Positions 15,553-23,755 of a stretch of 64,000 nt of DNA are shown here, piece after piece (the first letter of the stretch is position 1; every line of letters starts with the position of its first letter). Source of the stretch: RH-AL1 sp965214415 (GTDB lineage Bacteria > Pseudomonadota > Alphaproteobacteria > Rhizobiales > Beijerinckiaceae); NCBI GenBank assembly GCA_965214415.1, contig CBDCBQ010000003.1:3410001-3474000 (forward strand), read 5' to 3'. A model generated the notes under the pieces. It was given only the letters and a program-made list of their open reading frames with translations. It did not search any database and was not told the DNA's origin. The position numbers and the translations under genes are program-made.

Positions 15553-17362
15553 AGGGTAGCGCGAACACGAGCAGCGCGTCGCCTTGCGGGTAGCCCCAAA
15601 TGGCGCTGCCGCCGGCGGCGACGGCGACATATTGCTTGCCACCGACCTCGTAGGTGACGGGTGGCGCGTTGACGCCGGCGCCGCAGGCGAAGTGCCAGAG
15701 GCGCTTGCCGGACGCGGCATCGTAGGCTTCGAAGTCGCCGTCGCCCTCGCCCGTGAAGACGAGGCCGCCCTTGGTCGCGACGACGCCGCCGACCAGCGGC
15801 TGCGGCGTTTTCACCTGCCACAAGATCTTGCCGTCGTGCGCGAGATCGAGCGCCGACAGCGTGCCGAAGCGCGGCACCTCGGCGGGATCGGCCGTCGTGT
15901 AGTCGACCGGCGGCTTGCCGTCGACGGCGGGCAGCGTCGCCGTCTTGAAGAACGCCGGCAGGTGCATCGCCGCGACATAGACGACCTGCTTCGCCACATC
16001 GACGGATGCGGGCGACCAGCTCGCGCCGCCGCCGACGCCCGGCGCGACGACGATCCCGTCCGGGGTCGGTGCCTTGAACAGGTTTTGTTGGGGCACGAAC
16101 GGCTCGGACTTGTAGAGAAGACGACCGTCGCGGCGATCGTTGACGAAGTACCAGCCGACCTTCGAGGCCTCGCCAACGGCCGGGATGGTCTTGCCGTCGA
16201 TCGTGACGTCGAACAGCGAGGGCGGGCTCGCGACATCGTAGCCCCACAGGTCGTGCGGCACCTGCTGGAATGCCCAGCGCAGCTTGCCGGTGTCGATGTC
16301 GACCGCGACGAGCGAGACCGAATAGAGGTTATCGCCCGGCCTGCCCTCGCCAGTCGCCTGCGGCGACGGGTTGCCGATGCCGAAGTAGAGCAGCCTGAGC
16401 TTGGGATCGAGCGCCGGCGTGTGCCAGACGGTGCCGCCGCCGGTGCGCCACGGCTCATCGCCGGCGGCCTTCAGCTTGGCGTCCGCCGCCTTCTCGGCGG
16501 CGATGTCGCGATAGAGCGCGACGCCGTAGGCGGTCTTCTCGACAAAGTCGCCCTCCCAACCTTTTTGGGTCGAGTCGAACTGCCAAATGCGCTTGCCGGT
16601 CGCGGCGTCGAAGGCGGCAAGGAAGCCCGCGCGGCCGTACTTGCCGGCGATGCCGACGACGGTGCCGAGCGGCACGCCCGGCCGGTCCGCCTCCAAGTGC
16701 AGGCCGTAGCCGACGCCCGTGATGCCGATGAACACCTTGCCATCGTAGTAGAGCGGCGCCGAATTCGCGCCGACGCCGCTCTGGCCCGAGGCTCCGCGCG
16801 CGCCGGCGGCCTTCACCTTGCCGAGGAGGCTCGTGTCCTCCGTGGTGGCGGCATCGGGCGTCGCGAGCGCGATGTCCCACATGACCTTGCCGGTCGACTT
16901 GTCGAGCGCGATGAGGTGCGCGTCGACGGTCGCCACATAGACGCGACCGCCGCCGAGCCCGACACCGCGATTGGCCGGGCCGCAGCAGAGCTTCTTCATC
17001 GTCGACACGTGCTGGTAGTGCCAGAGACGCTTGCCGGTGGCGGCATCGAGCGCGGTGACGCTCGACATTGGTTCGGACACGTACATCACGCCGCTTTCGA
17101 CGAGCGGTGTCGCCTCGAAGGTGGCGGCCTTGCCGGTCTGGTAGATCCAGCGCGGCGCTAGCGTTGCCACGTTATGCGTGTCGATCTGGTCGAGCGGCGC
17201 GAATCGCGTGTTGGCATAATCGCGCCCGTTGCTCAGCCAGTCCGAGCTGTCGCCCGCCGCGAGGATGCGAGACGTATCTGGGTCGTCTGCCGCGGGAGCG
17301 GCGTACGCGGCGGCGGCGGCGAGGCAGACGGCAAGCAGAATGACTACGCGACCCGATCGCAT
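15551..17362 (-). CDS. PQQ-dependent dehydrogenase, methanol/ethanol family
   Basis: The 603-residue periplasmic quinoprotein oxidises alcohols with pyrroloquinoline quinone. The start at MRSGRVVILL gives a signal peptide ending near YAAPAAD; GGGAGG precedes it by eight bases. The vicinal disulfide pair that packs on PQQ is C126-C127 in MKKLCCGPANRGVGLGG, and repeated tryptophan-docking blades are seen (ALDAATGKRLWHYQ, ALDKSTGKVMWDIALATPDA, AFDAATGKRIWQFDSTQ, AYDAASGKRLWHFACG). The segment QQVPHDLWGYDVASPPSLFD lies at the active site. No cytochrome c domain is fused and no cytochrome or pqq gene is adjacent. The substrate is not predictable. Confidence 0.9.
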   Translation of the reverse strand: MRSGRVVILLAVCLAAAAAYAAPAADDPDTSRILAAGDSSDWLSNGRDYANTRFAPLDQIDTHNVATLAPRWIYQTGKAATFEATPLVESGVMYVSEPMSSVTALDAATGKRLWHYQHVSTMKKLCCGPANRGVGLGGGRVYVATVDAHLIALDKSTGKVMWDIALATPDAATTEDTSLLGKVKAAGARGASGQSGVGANSAPLYYDGKVFIGITGVGYGLHLEADRPGVPLGTVVGIAGKYGRAGFLAAFDAATGKRIWQFDSTQKGWEGDFVEKTAYGVALYRDIAAEKAADAKLKAAGDEPWRTGGGTVWHTPALDPKLRLLYFGIGNPSPQATGEGRPGDNLYSVSLVAVDIDTGKLRWAFQQVPHDLWGYDVASPPSLFDVTIDGKTIPAVGEASKVGWYFVNDRRDGRLLYKSEPFVPQQNLFKAPTPDGIVVAPGVGGGASWSPASVDVAKQVVYVAAMHLPAFFKTATLPAVDGKPPVDYTTADPAEVPRFGTLSALDLAHDGKILWQVKTPQPLVGGVVATKGGLVFTGEGDGDFEAYDAASGKRLWHFACGAGVNAPPVTYEVGGKQYVAVAAGGSAIWGYPQGDALLVFALP

Positions 17363-17439
17363 CCGACGCTCCCTCCCATGTTTCGCGGCGCTTCTAGCAC
17401 GACCTGACCTGCCTCGCAGTCGACTGGGCGACCCGCACC

Positions 17440-18318
17440 TCAACCCGTCAGATCCGCCACGACCTCCGCCGTGCGCTCGCGCCAGCCCCGCGCGCGATAG
17501 CCGAACGTCTCGGTGAACTTGCTCGAATCCAGCTCCGAGTTCGCCGGCCGCCGCGCCGGCGTCGGATAGTCCGTCGTGGCGATCGCATCGACGGGGGGAT
17601 GCCGGCCCGTCGCGGGCGCCTGCGCGGCGACGATCGCCTCCGCGAACCCGTGCCACGTCGTGACGCCGGTGCCGGCGAAGTGGAAGCCGCCGGCGAGCAT
17701 GGGATCACGCACCAGCCCACGATCCACCGCGAGGATTGCCTCGGCGAGATCGGCCGTGGCCGTCGGGCAGCCACGCTGGTCGGCGACGACGCGGAGCCGG
17801 TCGCGCTCGGCGGCAAGGCGCAGCATCGTCTTCAGGAAGTTGCCGCCATGGCGGCCGTAGACCCAGGCCGTGCGCAGGATCACATGGCGCGGGTTTGCCG
17901 CGCGCACGGCGGCCTCGCCCTCCGCCTTGGTGCGGCCGTAGACGCCGAGCGGGGCGATCGGGTCCGCCTCGACATAGGCGCCCCGCTTGGTGCCGTCGAA
18001 GACATAATCCGTCGACAGATGCACGACCGGCAGGCGGCGCCGCGCCGCCGCGCGGGCGATCGTTGCCGCCGCGTCGCGATTGACCGCCATCGCGAGGTCC
18101 GGCTCGGTCTCCGCCTTGTCGACGGCGGTGTAGGCCGCGCAATTGACGACGAGTCTTGGCGCCGCCGCCACGACGGCGGCATCGACGGCGTCCGCATCGC
18201 GGATGTCGACCTCGCGGCGGGTCAGCCCGACCGCGCGGATCTCGCGCGCGGCGGCCAGCGCCATCAGCTCCTGGCCGACCTGGCCGCCGGCGCCGAAGAC
18301 GAGGAGCGGCCCGCTCAA
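17440..18318 (-). CDS. rfbD: dTDP-4-dehydrorhamnose reductase RfbD
   Basis: This extended short-chain reductase of 292 residues makes dTDP-L-rhamnose, the last step of the pathway. The NADPH loop is VFGAGGQVGQELMAL, the catalytic YxxxK is VYGRTKAEGEA, and STDYVFDG with TAWVYGRHGGNFLKTMLRLA are strong family blocks. I start it at a TTG that overlaps the rfbB stop (TTGA), giving LSGPLLVFGAGGQ, which is where the family begins; a longer frame upstream has no homologous sequence. It is the last gene of rfbC-rfbB-rfbD. Confidence 0.93.
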   Translation of the reverse strand: MSGPLLVFGAGGQVGQELMALAAAREIRAVGLTRREVDIRDADAVDAAVVAAAPRLVVNCAAYTAVDKAETEPDLAMAVNRDAAATIARAAARRRLPVVHLSTDYVFDGTKRGAYVEADPIAPLGVYGRTKAEGEAAVRAANPRHVILRTAWVYGRHGGNFLKTMLRLAAERDRLRVVADQRGCPTATADLAEAILAVDRGLVRDPMLAGGFHFAGTGVTTWHGFAEAIVAAQAPATGRHPPVDAIATTDYPTPARRPANSELDSSKFTETFGYRARGWRERTAEVVADLTG

Positions 18319-19379
18319 GAGGCGGCATCCCCGCCGACGCCGAGCCGCTGGCCCTGGTAGACGCCCGAGCGAATGCGGCGCCACCATTCGGGATTGTCGA
18401 GATACCAGGCCACTGTCTTGCGCAGCCCGCTCTCGAACGTCTCGCGCGGCCGCCAGCCGAGCTCGCGCGCGATCTTCGAGGCGTCGATCGCGTAGCGCAG
18501 ATCGTGCCCGGGCCGGTCAGCCACGAAGGTGATCAAGTTCTCCCGCGGGCCCGAGCCGTCGGGCGCCAGCTCGTCCACCAGCGCGCAGATCGCCCGCACA
18601 ACCTCGATGTTGGTTCGCTCGTTCCAGCCGCCGACGTTGTAGCTCTCGCCGATCACGCCGTCGGTGGCGATCGTCACCAGTGCGCGGGCGTGATCCTCGA
18701 CGTAGAGCCAGTCGCGGATGTTCTCGCCACGGCCGTAGACGGGGATCGGCTTGCCCTCGAGCGCATTCAATATGACGAGCGGGATCAGCTTCTCGGGAAA
18801 GTGGTAGGGCCCGTAATTGTTCGAGCAATTCGAGGCGATCGTCGGCAGCCCGTAGGTGTGGTGCCAGGCGCGGACGAGGTGGTCCGAGCCGGCCTTCGAG
18901 GCCGAATAGGGCGAGTTCGGCTGGTACGGGCTGTCCTCGCGAAACAAGTCGTTGGCGCCGAGAGAGCCGAACACCTCGTCGGTCGAGATGTGGTGGAAGC
19001 GAAAGCGCGTCTTTGCCTCGCTCGCCAGCGCGCTCCAGTGCCGGCGCGCCGCCTCGAGCAGCACGAACGTGCCGGTAATGTTGGTCTCGATGAAGGCGGC
19101 CGGCCCATCGATCGAGCGGTCGACGTGGCTCTCGGCGGCGAGATGCATGACGATGTCGGGCATTTCGCGCGCGAACAGCTCGCGCACGGCGGCCGCGTCG
19201 CAGATGTCGACCTGCGCGAAGGTGTAACGCGGGTTGCCGGCGACGCTCGCCAGATTGTCGAGATTGCCGGCGTAGGTGAGCTTGTCGAGACAGACCACCT
19301 CGTGCGCGGTGTCGGCGATCAGGTGACGCACCACCGCCGAGCCGATGAACCCCGCGCCGCCGGTTACGATGAAACGCAT
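18315..19379 (-). CDS. rfbB: dTDP-glucose 4,6-dehydratase RfbB
   Basis: This 354-residue NAD-dependent dehydratase makes dTDP-4-keto-6-deoxyglucose. The N-terminal nucleotide loop is VTGGAGFIGSAVVRHL, HLAAESHVDRSIDGP carries the substrate motif, STDEVFGSLGAND provides the catalytic Asp-Glu pair, and YSASKAGSDHLVRAWHHTYG is the YxxxK region. It begins three bases before the rfbC stop and shares the TTGA overlap with rfbD. All features are intact. Confidence 0.97.
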   Translation of the reverse strand: MRFIVTGGAGFIGSAVVRHLIADTAHEVVCLDKLTYAGNLDNLASVAGNPRYTFAQVDICDAAAVRELFAREMPDIVMHLAAESHVDRSIDGPAAFIETNITGTFVLLEAARRHWSALASEAKTRFRFHHISTDEVFGSLGANDLFREDSPYQPNSPYSASKAGSDHLVRAWHHTYGLPTIASNCSNNYGPYHFPEKLIPLVILNALEGKPIPVYGRGENIRDWLYVEDHARALVTIATDGVIGESYNVGGWNERTNIEVVRAICALVDELAPDGSGPRENLITFVADRPGHDLRYAIDASKIARELGWRPRETFESGLRKTVAWYLDNPEWWRRIRSGVYQGQRLGVGGDAAS

Positions 19380-19382
19380 CGG

Positions 19383-19949
19383 CTAGGTCTCGAACCGGAA
19401 CGGCGTGGCGGCATCGCGCAGGCGCGGCAGCGTCGCGTCCTTGTCAGACACCTTGATCTCGGCGCGCGGCAACGGCCATTCGATGGCGATGTCGGGATCG
19501 TCCCAGGCCAGGCCCGTCTCGGCGGCCCGGTCGTAGAAGCCGTCGACCTTGTAGGCGACGGTCGTATCGGGCGCGAGCGTGCAGAAGGCATGCGCGAACC
19601 CGACCGGCACGAACATCTGCTCACCCTCCGCCGCCGTCAGGGTGACGCCACACCATCTGCCGTAGGTCGGGCTGCCCGCGCGCAGATCGACGGCGACATC
19701 GAACACCGCACCCGCGAGCACGCGCACGAGCTTTGCCTGCGGGGTCGGGGCAAGCTGGAAATGCAGCCCGCGGATCGTCCCGCGCTGCGTCGACAGCGAC
19801 TGGTTGTCCTGCACGAACACCTCGACGGGCACATCAGCGAAACTTCGCCTGTTATAGGTCTCGACGAAATAGCCGCGGCTGTCGGCGAACCGCGGCGGCT
19901 TCAGGAGAAGCAGGCCCTCCAGGGGCAGGCGTTCGACGTCGAGCGGCAT
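19383..19949 (-). CDS. rfbC: dTDP-4-dehydrorhamnose 3,5-epimerase RfbC
   Basis: This cupin-fold epimerase has 188 residues when started at MPLDVERLPL; the open frame runs further but family similarity begins there. Key blocks are PPRFADSRGYFVETYNRRSF, QDNQSLSTQRGTIRGLHFQ (with the catalytic histidine in GLHFQ), and PVGFAHAFCTLAPDTTVAYK. It is the first gene of the rfbCBD set. The nucleotidyltransferase rfbA, needed to make dTDP-glucose, is not in the window. Confidence 0.94.
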   Translation of the reverse strand: MPLDVERLPLEGLLLLKPPRFADSRGYFVETYNRRSFADVPVEVFVQDNQSLSTQRGTIRGLHFQLAPTPQAKLVRVLAGAVFDVAVDLRAGSPTYGRWCGVTLTAAEGEQMFVPVGFAHAFCTLAPDTTVAYKVDGFYDRAAETGLAWDDPDIAIEWPLPRAEIKVSDKDATLPRLRDAATPFRFET

Positions 19950-20064
19950 GCGCGCCTCCGCTTGGGTTTGGCCCAGCCGCCTAGTCCGCAGGGGCGGTGA
20001 TGTCAAAGCGGGCCTGCTATGATGGCGCGTACCGCCAGAATGCCCGACGTGAGGGGGCTCGCCC

Positions 20065-20625
20065 ATGACGTCGCAGAGCTCCAATGAGCCGATGACGGCC
20101 GAAGCGTTCGCCGCGTTCTGCGAGAACGCGGGCGACGACGGCCGTCACGAGCTTCTGGATGGGCAAGTCCTGGCGATGGCGAGCGAGCGCGCCACCCATG
20201 CGCGCACGAAGAATGCGGTCCTGCGTCAGCTCGAGCGCCAGATCGCCGAGCGTGCGCTGCCCTGCGAGGCGTTTCCCGACAACATGGCGGTCCGTGTCGA
20301 CGACAGCAACGTGTTCGAGCCCGACGCCTCCGTGCGCTGCGGGCCGCGCCTCGCCGGCGATGTCACCCTCATCCTCGACCCGGTCATCGTCGTCGAGGTG
20401 GCATCCCCCTCGACGCAGCGCGTCGACCTGCTCGTCAAGTTCGCCCGCTACTTCCGCAACCCGAGCGTGATGCATTACCTCATCATCGTCCCCACCGGCG
20501 GCATCCTCGTCCACCATCGGCGGACCGCCGCGGGCGCCGTCGAGTCGACCAGCCATGACGGCGGGACCATCGTCCTGGAGCCGCCCGGTTTGACGCTCGA
20601 TGTGCCGGCCTTGTTGGCGGGGTGA
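20065..20625 (+). CDS. Uma2 family endonuclease-like protein (DUF820)
   Basis: This 186-residue protein has the Uma2/DUF820 PD-(D/E)xK-like core: RHELLDGQVLAMASERATHA, then DDSNVFEPDASVRCG with the catalytic Asp, and VIVVEVASPSTQRVDLLVKF with the Glu and the following SPST turn. YFRNPSVMHYLIIVPTG and the C-terminal strands complete the fold. Uma2 genes are often multiplied in cyanobacteria and other bacteria, and their biological role is unsettled. It is divergent from rfbC and ends at the large palindromic repeat. It may be part of an acquired accessory stretch. Confidence 0.85.
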   Translation: MTSQSSNEPMTAEAFAAFCENAGDDGRHELLDGQVLAMASERATHARTKNAVLRQLERQIAERALPCEAFPDNMAVRVDDSNVFEPDASVRCGPRLAGDVTLILDPVIVVEVASPSTQRVDLLVKFARYFRNPSVMHYLIIVPTGGILVHHRRTAAGAVESTSHDGGTIVLEPPGLTLDVPALLAG

Positions 20626-20650
20626 GCCGAGCTTCGGATCTTACAGGTAG

Positions 20651-20780
20651 CCTCATGGTGAGAGCCGGCGCAGCCGGTGTCTCGAACCACCCTCTGATCA
20701 ACAGCTTGGCGGTCCACATGTCTTGCCCTCTCGAGCCCTTTGGGTTCGAGCCGGACCTACGGTTCTCCTCACCATGAGGG
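20651..20780. repeat. Large palindromic repeat downstream of Uma2
   Basis: A 130-base imperfect palindrome: CCTCATGGTGAG at the left end is complementary to CTCACCATGAGG at the right end. Next inward, TCTCGAACC on the left mirrors GGTTCGAG on the right. The pattern CCTCATGGTGAG...TCTCGAACCA is a known alphaproteobacterial interspersed repeat type. It lies between convergent genes (Uma2 and the DNA ligase), a usual spot for such elements. Confidence 0.8.
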
Positions 20781-20819
20781 GAATGGAGACGCCGCACGGT
20801 CCAGATCACAAGGTTGACC

Positions 20820-22487
20820 CTACACCGCCACCCGCAGCAGCCCTTCCAGCGTCTCGATCCGGTCCGCCTCGCGCGCGGGCTTGTCCCAACGGATGCGGGC
20901 GACGCGGGGGAAGCGCATGGCGACGCCGGACTTGTGGCGGGTCGAGCGGTTCAGGCCCTCGAAGGCGATCTCGAGCACCAGGCCCGCGTCCTTGCCGTGC
21001 ACCACCTCGCGCACCGGGCCGAAGCGGTTCGTCGTATTGTTGCGCACGAAACGATCGAGCTGGACCAGCTCCTCGTCGGTGAAGCCGAAATAGGCCTTGC
21101 CGACGGGCACCAGCCCATCCCCCTCCGCGTCCTCGCGCCAGACGCCGAACGTGTAGTCGGAGTAGAACGACGAGCGTTTGCCGTGGCCGCGCTGCGCATA
21201 CATCATCACCGCATCGACCGTGTAGGGATCGCGCTTCCACTTGTACCAGAGCCCCTTCGGCCGGCCCGGCACGTAGATCGAATCGGCGCGCTTGAGCATC
21301 AAGCCCTCGATCGCCTCGGCGTCGGGGCCTGCCCCCGCCCCGGCCGGGTCCGCCCGCGCCCGCGCGAGATCGTCCCAGGCCGAGAACGCGACCAGCGGCG
21401 AGAGATCGAGCTTGTCGTGCCCCGCCTCGGCGACGAAGGAAGCCAGCCGCTCGCGGCGTGTGGCGAACGGCAGCGGCCTGATGTCCTCGCCGTCGAGCGA
21501 GAGCAGGTCATAGGCGCGGATGTGCGTCGGGAACTCGGCGATGAGCTTCAGCGAAACGGTGCGGCGGTTGAGCCGCTGCTGCAGCACGCCGAACGGCTGC
21601 ACGAGCCCGCGACGCACCACGAGCAGCTCGCCGTCGAGCGAGAAACGGTCGTGCGGAAGATCGGCCAGCATCTCGGTCAGATCGGGAAACGTCTCCGACA
21701 TTTCCTCGCCGGTACGCGAATATAGCCGGATCGCCGGCCGCCCGTCCGGCTCGACCCCGCGCGTCGCCTGGACGCGGATGCCGTCCCACTTCCATTCGGC
21801 GCGAAACGCGGCCGGCTGCAGCACCGCGAAGTCGCGCTCCTCGATGGCGTGCGCCAGCATCGCCGGGTGGAACGGCGCGGGATCGGTCGCGTCGGGCTTG
21901 TCCTCGCGCCCCTCGACCCAGGCGAACAGGTCGATGTAGGGCGGCCGGAGCCCATGCCAGACCTCCTCGATTTCGTTCGCCGCCTTGCCGCCGAGGTCGG
22001 CCACCGCCGTCTTGGCGAGCCGCGCCGAGACGCCGATGCGCAGCGACCCGGTGATGAGCTTCAACAGCGCCCAGCGGCCGGTCTCGTCGAGCGCGTCGAG
22101 CCAGGCGGCGATCACCCGCGGCAGATCGAGCTTGCCCGCCGTGCCGAGCGTCGCGACGACATCGGACAGGTGCAGCGGCGGCGCGTTGTGCCCCGGCCCG
22201 GCTTCGGCAGGTGCCGGAGCCGGCCACAGCAACGCCACGGTCTCCGAGAGATCGCCGACGTAATCGTAGGAGAGGCCGAACAGGTAGGGATCGACGCGGG
22301 TCGAGATGAGCGCGCGGACCAGGTTCGGCTTGGCGTACTGGAACGACAGGGCGCCCGTCAGCGCGGCGAGCGCGAAGCCGCGCTCCGGGTCCGGCACCGT
22401 GCGGAAATATGCCGTCATCAGCCGCAGCTTGTTGTTGCGGCCGGGCTCGTAGGAGAGGCGGTCGAGGAGCTGGGCGAAGCGGTTCAT
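20820..22487 (-). CDS. ATP-dependent DNA ligase (cisplatin-damage-response type)
   Basis: This 555-residue ligase has the adenylation motif I as EWKWDGIRVQATRG with the catalytic lysine K233, motif III SLDGELLVV, motif IV IEGLMLKRAD and motif V region GLWYKWKRDPYTVDAVMMYA. The N-terminal extension beginning MNRFAQLLDRLSYEPGRNNK is the signature of the proteobacterial ligase family linked with cisplatin damage response. Members usually sit beside an exonuclease-like beta-lactamase protein or an Lhr-type helicase; neither is adjacent here. Its role in DNA repair is inferred from the family. Confidence 0.9.
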   Translation of the reverse strand: MNRFAQLLDRLSYEPGRNNKLRLMTAYFRTVPDPERGFALAALTGALSFQYAKPNLVRALISTRVDPYLFGLSYDYVGDLSETVALLWPAPAPAEAGPGHNAPPLHLSDVVATLGTAGKLDLPRVIAAWLDALDETGRWALLKLITGSLRIGVSARLAKTAVADLGGKAANEIEEVWHGLRPPYIDLFAWVEGREDKPDATDPAPFHPAMLAHAIEERDFAVLQPAAFRAEWKWDGIRVQATRGVEPDGRPAIRLYSRTGEEMSETFPDLTEMLADLPHDRFSLDGELLVVRRGLVQPFGVLQQRLNRRTVSLKLIAEFPTHIRAYDLLSLDGEDIRPLPFATRRERLASFVAEAGHDKLDLSPLVAFSAWDDLARARADPAGAGAGPDAEAIEGLMLKRADSIYVPGRPKGLWYKWKRDPYTVDAVMMYAQRGHGKRSSFYSDYTFGVWREDAEGDGLVPVGKAYFGFTDEELVQLDRFVRNNTTNRFGPVREVVHGKDAGLVLEIAFEGLNRSTRHKSGVAMRFPRVARIRWDKPAREADRIETLEGLLRVAV

Positions 22488-22573
22488 GAAAGCAATATAA
22501 GACGCAAGATGAAGACTGACGCGTTTGGGTGGTCAAGCCGCCGAGCGGACCATAGCCGAACGAGGAATCACCC

Positions 22574-22708
22574 ATGACCGACCACAAGCTCGACATTGAC
22601 GACGACCGGACGCGCGCGCTAGCCGGCGGGACGGTCAAGATCGACGGTGTTGAGGCGGACCCGCCATTTCTGGCGATCCCCGTGCTCCCGGGCCTGCTGG
22701 GAACGTGA
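22574..22708 (+). CDS. Small ORF coupled to bciA
   Basis: A 44-residue ORF (MTDHKLDIDDDRTRALAG at the N-terminus, VLPGLLGT at the end) starts with ATG seven bases after GAGGA. Its stop overlaps the GTG of bciA as GTGA. The peptide is acidic at the start and has no membrane segment. I recognise no family. The good ribosome-binding site and the overlap suggest translation and coupling to bciA; it could be a leader that sets bciA translation or a small protein. Confidence 0.5.
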   Translation: MTDHKLDIDDDRTRALAGGTVKIDGVEADPPFLAIPVLPGLLGT

Positions 22709-23721
22709 CGGCATTGCCTTTCGTATCGCAACACCCCAAGCGCGTGCTGCTGCTCGGCGGCACGGGGACGATCGGCCGGGCGACCGCGCATGCACTGGTG
22801 GCGCGCGGCCACGACGTCGTGTGCCTCGTGCGGCCCCGTGCCGGCATCGGGGGTCGTTTGATGCCGGATGATAGTGCCACGCTGCTGGGCAGCGCTCGCG
22901 TGCGCTTCGGCGAGGCGACCGATCCCGCATCCCTGGCGCGGGACGGCTTTGCCGATGAGCGCTTCGATGTCCTCGTCTCGTGCCTGGCCTCGCGCACCGG
23001 CTCCCCGGAGGACGCGTGGGCGGTCGACCACGACGCGCATGTCGGCGCGCTGGCGGCGGCGAAGGCGGCGGGCGTCACGCACATGGTGCTTCTCTCGGCG
23101 CTCTGCGTGCAAAGGCCGCGCCTCGCCTTCCAGCACGCCAAGCTGGCGTTCGAGCGCGAGCTGATCGCGTCGGGGCTCACCTGGTCGATCGTGCGGCCGA
23201 CCGCCTATTTCAAATCGCTGTCGGGCCAGATCGATCGGCTGAAGCGAGGCAAGCCGTTCCTGGTTTTCGGCGACGGAACTTCGACCGCCTGCAAACCGAT
23301 CAGCGACGCGGATCTCGGCCGCTACATCGCCGCCTGCCTCGACGAGGCGGCCCTTCAGAAGCGCATCCTGCCGATCGGCGGCCCCGGCGAGGCGATCACG
23401 CCGCGGCAGCAGGGCGAGCTGCTGTTCGGCCTGCTCAACCGCGCCCCGCGATTCAAGCGCGTGCCCGTGGCGTTGCTCGATGCCATCATCGGCGGGCTCG
23501 CGACTCTCGGCCGCGTGCATCCGCCGCTCACCGAGAAAGCCGAGCTGGCGCGCATCGGCCGCTATTACGCGACCGAATCCATGCTTGTTTGGGACCCGAC
23601 GACACATTGCTACGACGCCGCCGCCACGCCTTCGACCGGCACCGACACGCTGCGCGAGCATTACGCGCGGGTCATCGCCGGCGAGGCGATCGTCGAGCGC
23701 GGCGATCACGCGGTCTTTTGA
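22705..23721 (+). CDS. bciA: Divinyl (proto)chlorophyllide 8-vinyl reductase BciA
   Basis: This 338-residue SDR/NmrA-like reductase uses NADPH to reduce the 8-vinyl group of divinyl chlorophyllides in bacteriochlorophyll synthesis. Supporting signs are the nucleotide loop VLLLGGTGTIGRATAHALVA, the BciA-type stretch VSCLASRTGSPEDAWAVDHD, FQHAKLAFERELIASGLTWS, IVRPTAYFKSLSGQ and KPISDADLGRYIAACLD. The start is GTG, overlapping the upstream small ORF. No other bch or crt gene is in the window, so phototrophy is inferred. A general NAD(P)-binding reductase is the alternative. Confidence 0.8.
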   Translation: MTALPFVSQHPKRVLLLGGTGTIGRATAHALVARGHDVVCLVRPRAGIGGRLMPDDSATLLGSARVRFGEATDPASLARDGFADERFDVLVSCLASRTGSPEDAWAVDHDAHVGALAAAKAAGVTHMVLLSALCVQRPRLAFQHAKLAFERELIASGLTWSIVRPTAYFKSLSGQIDRLKRGKPFLVFGDGTSTACKPISDADLGRYIAACLDEAALQKRILPIGGPGEAITPRQQGELLFGLLNRAPRFKRVPVALLDAIIGGLATLGRVHPPLTEKAELARIGRYYATESMLVWDPTTHCYDAAATPSTGTDTLREHYARVIAGEAIVERGDHAVF

Positions 23722-23755
23722 AGCGCGCAGTCGCCCGCGATCTCTCGAGCATCGT

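Noticed and set aside
15584..17161. Long plus-strand frame antisense to the PQQ dehydrogenase
   Set aside because: The minus-strand protein has signal peptide and quinoprotein motifs; the antisense frame has none.
18156..20000. Long open frame of 614 codons on the plus strand across rfbD-rfbB-rfbC
   Set aside because: It is antisense to three well-supported genes, is very rich in Arg, Ala and Gly and has no family pattern; such frames arise from GC-rich codon bias.
20740..20765. tRNA-like GGGTTCGAG sequence
   Set aside because: It is an arm of the large palindromic repeat; no acceptor stem or anticodon arm can be formed around it. No tRNA gene was found in the window.
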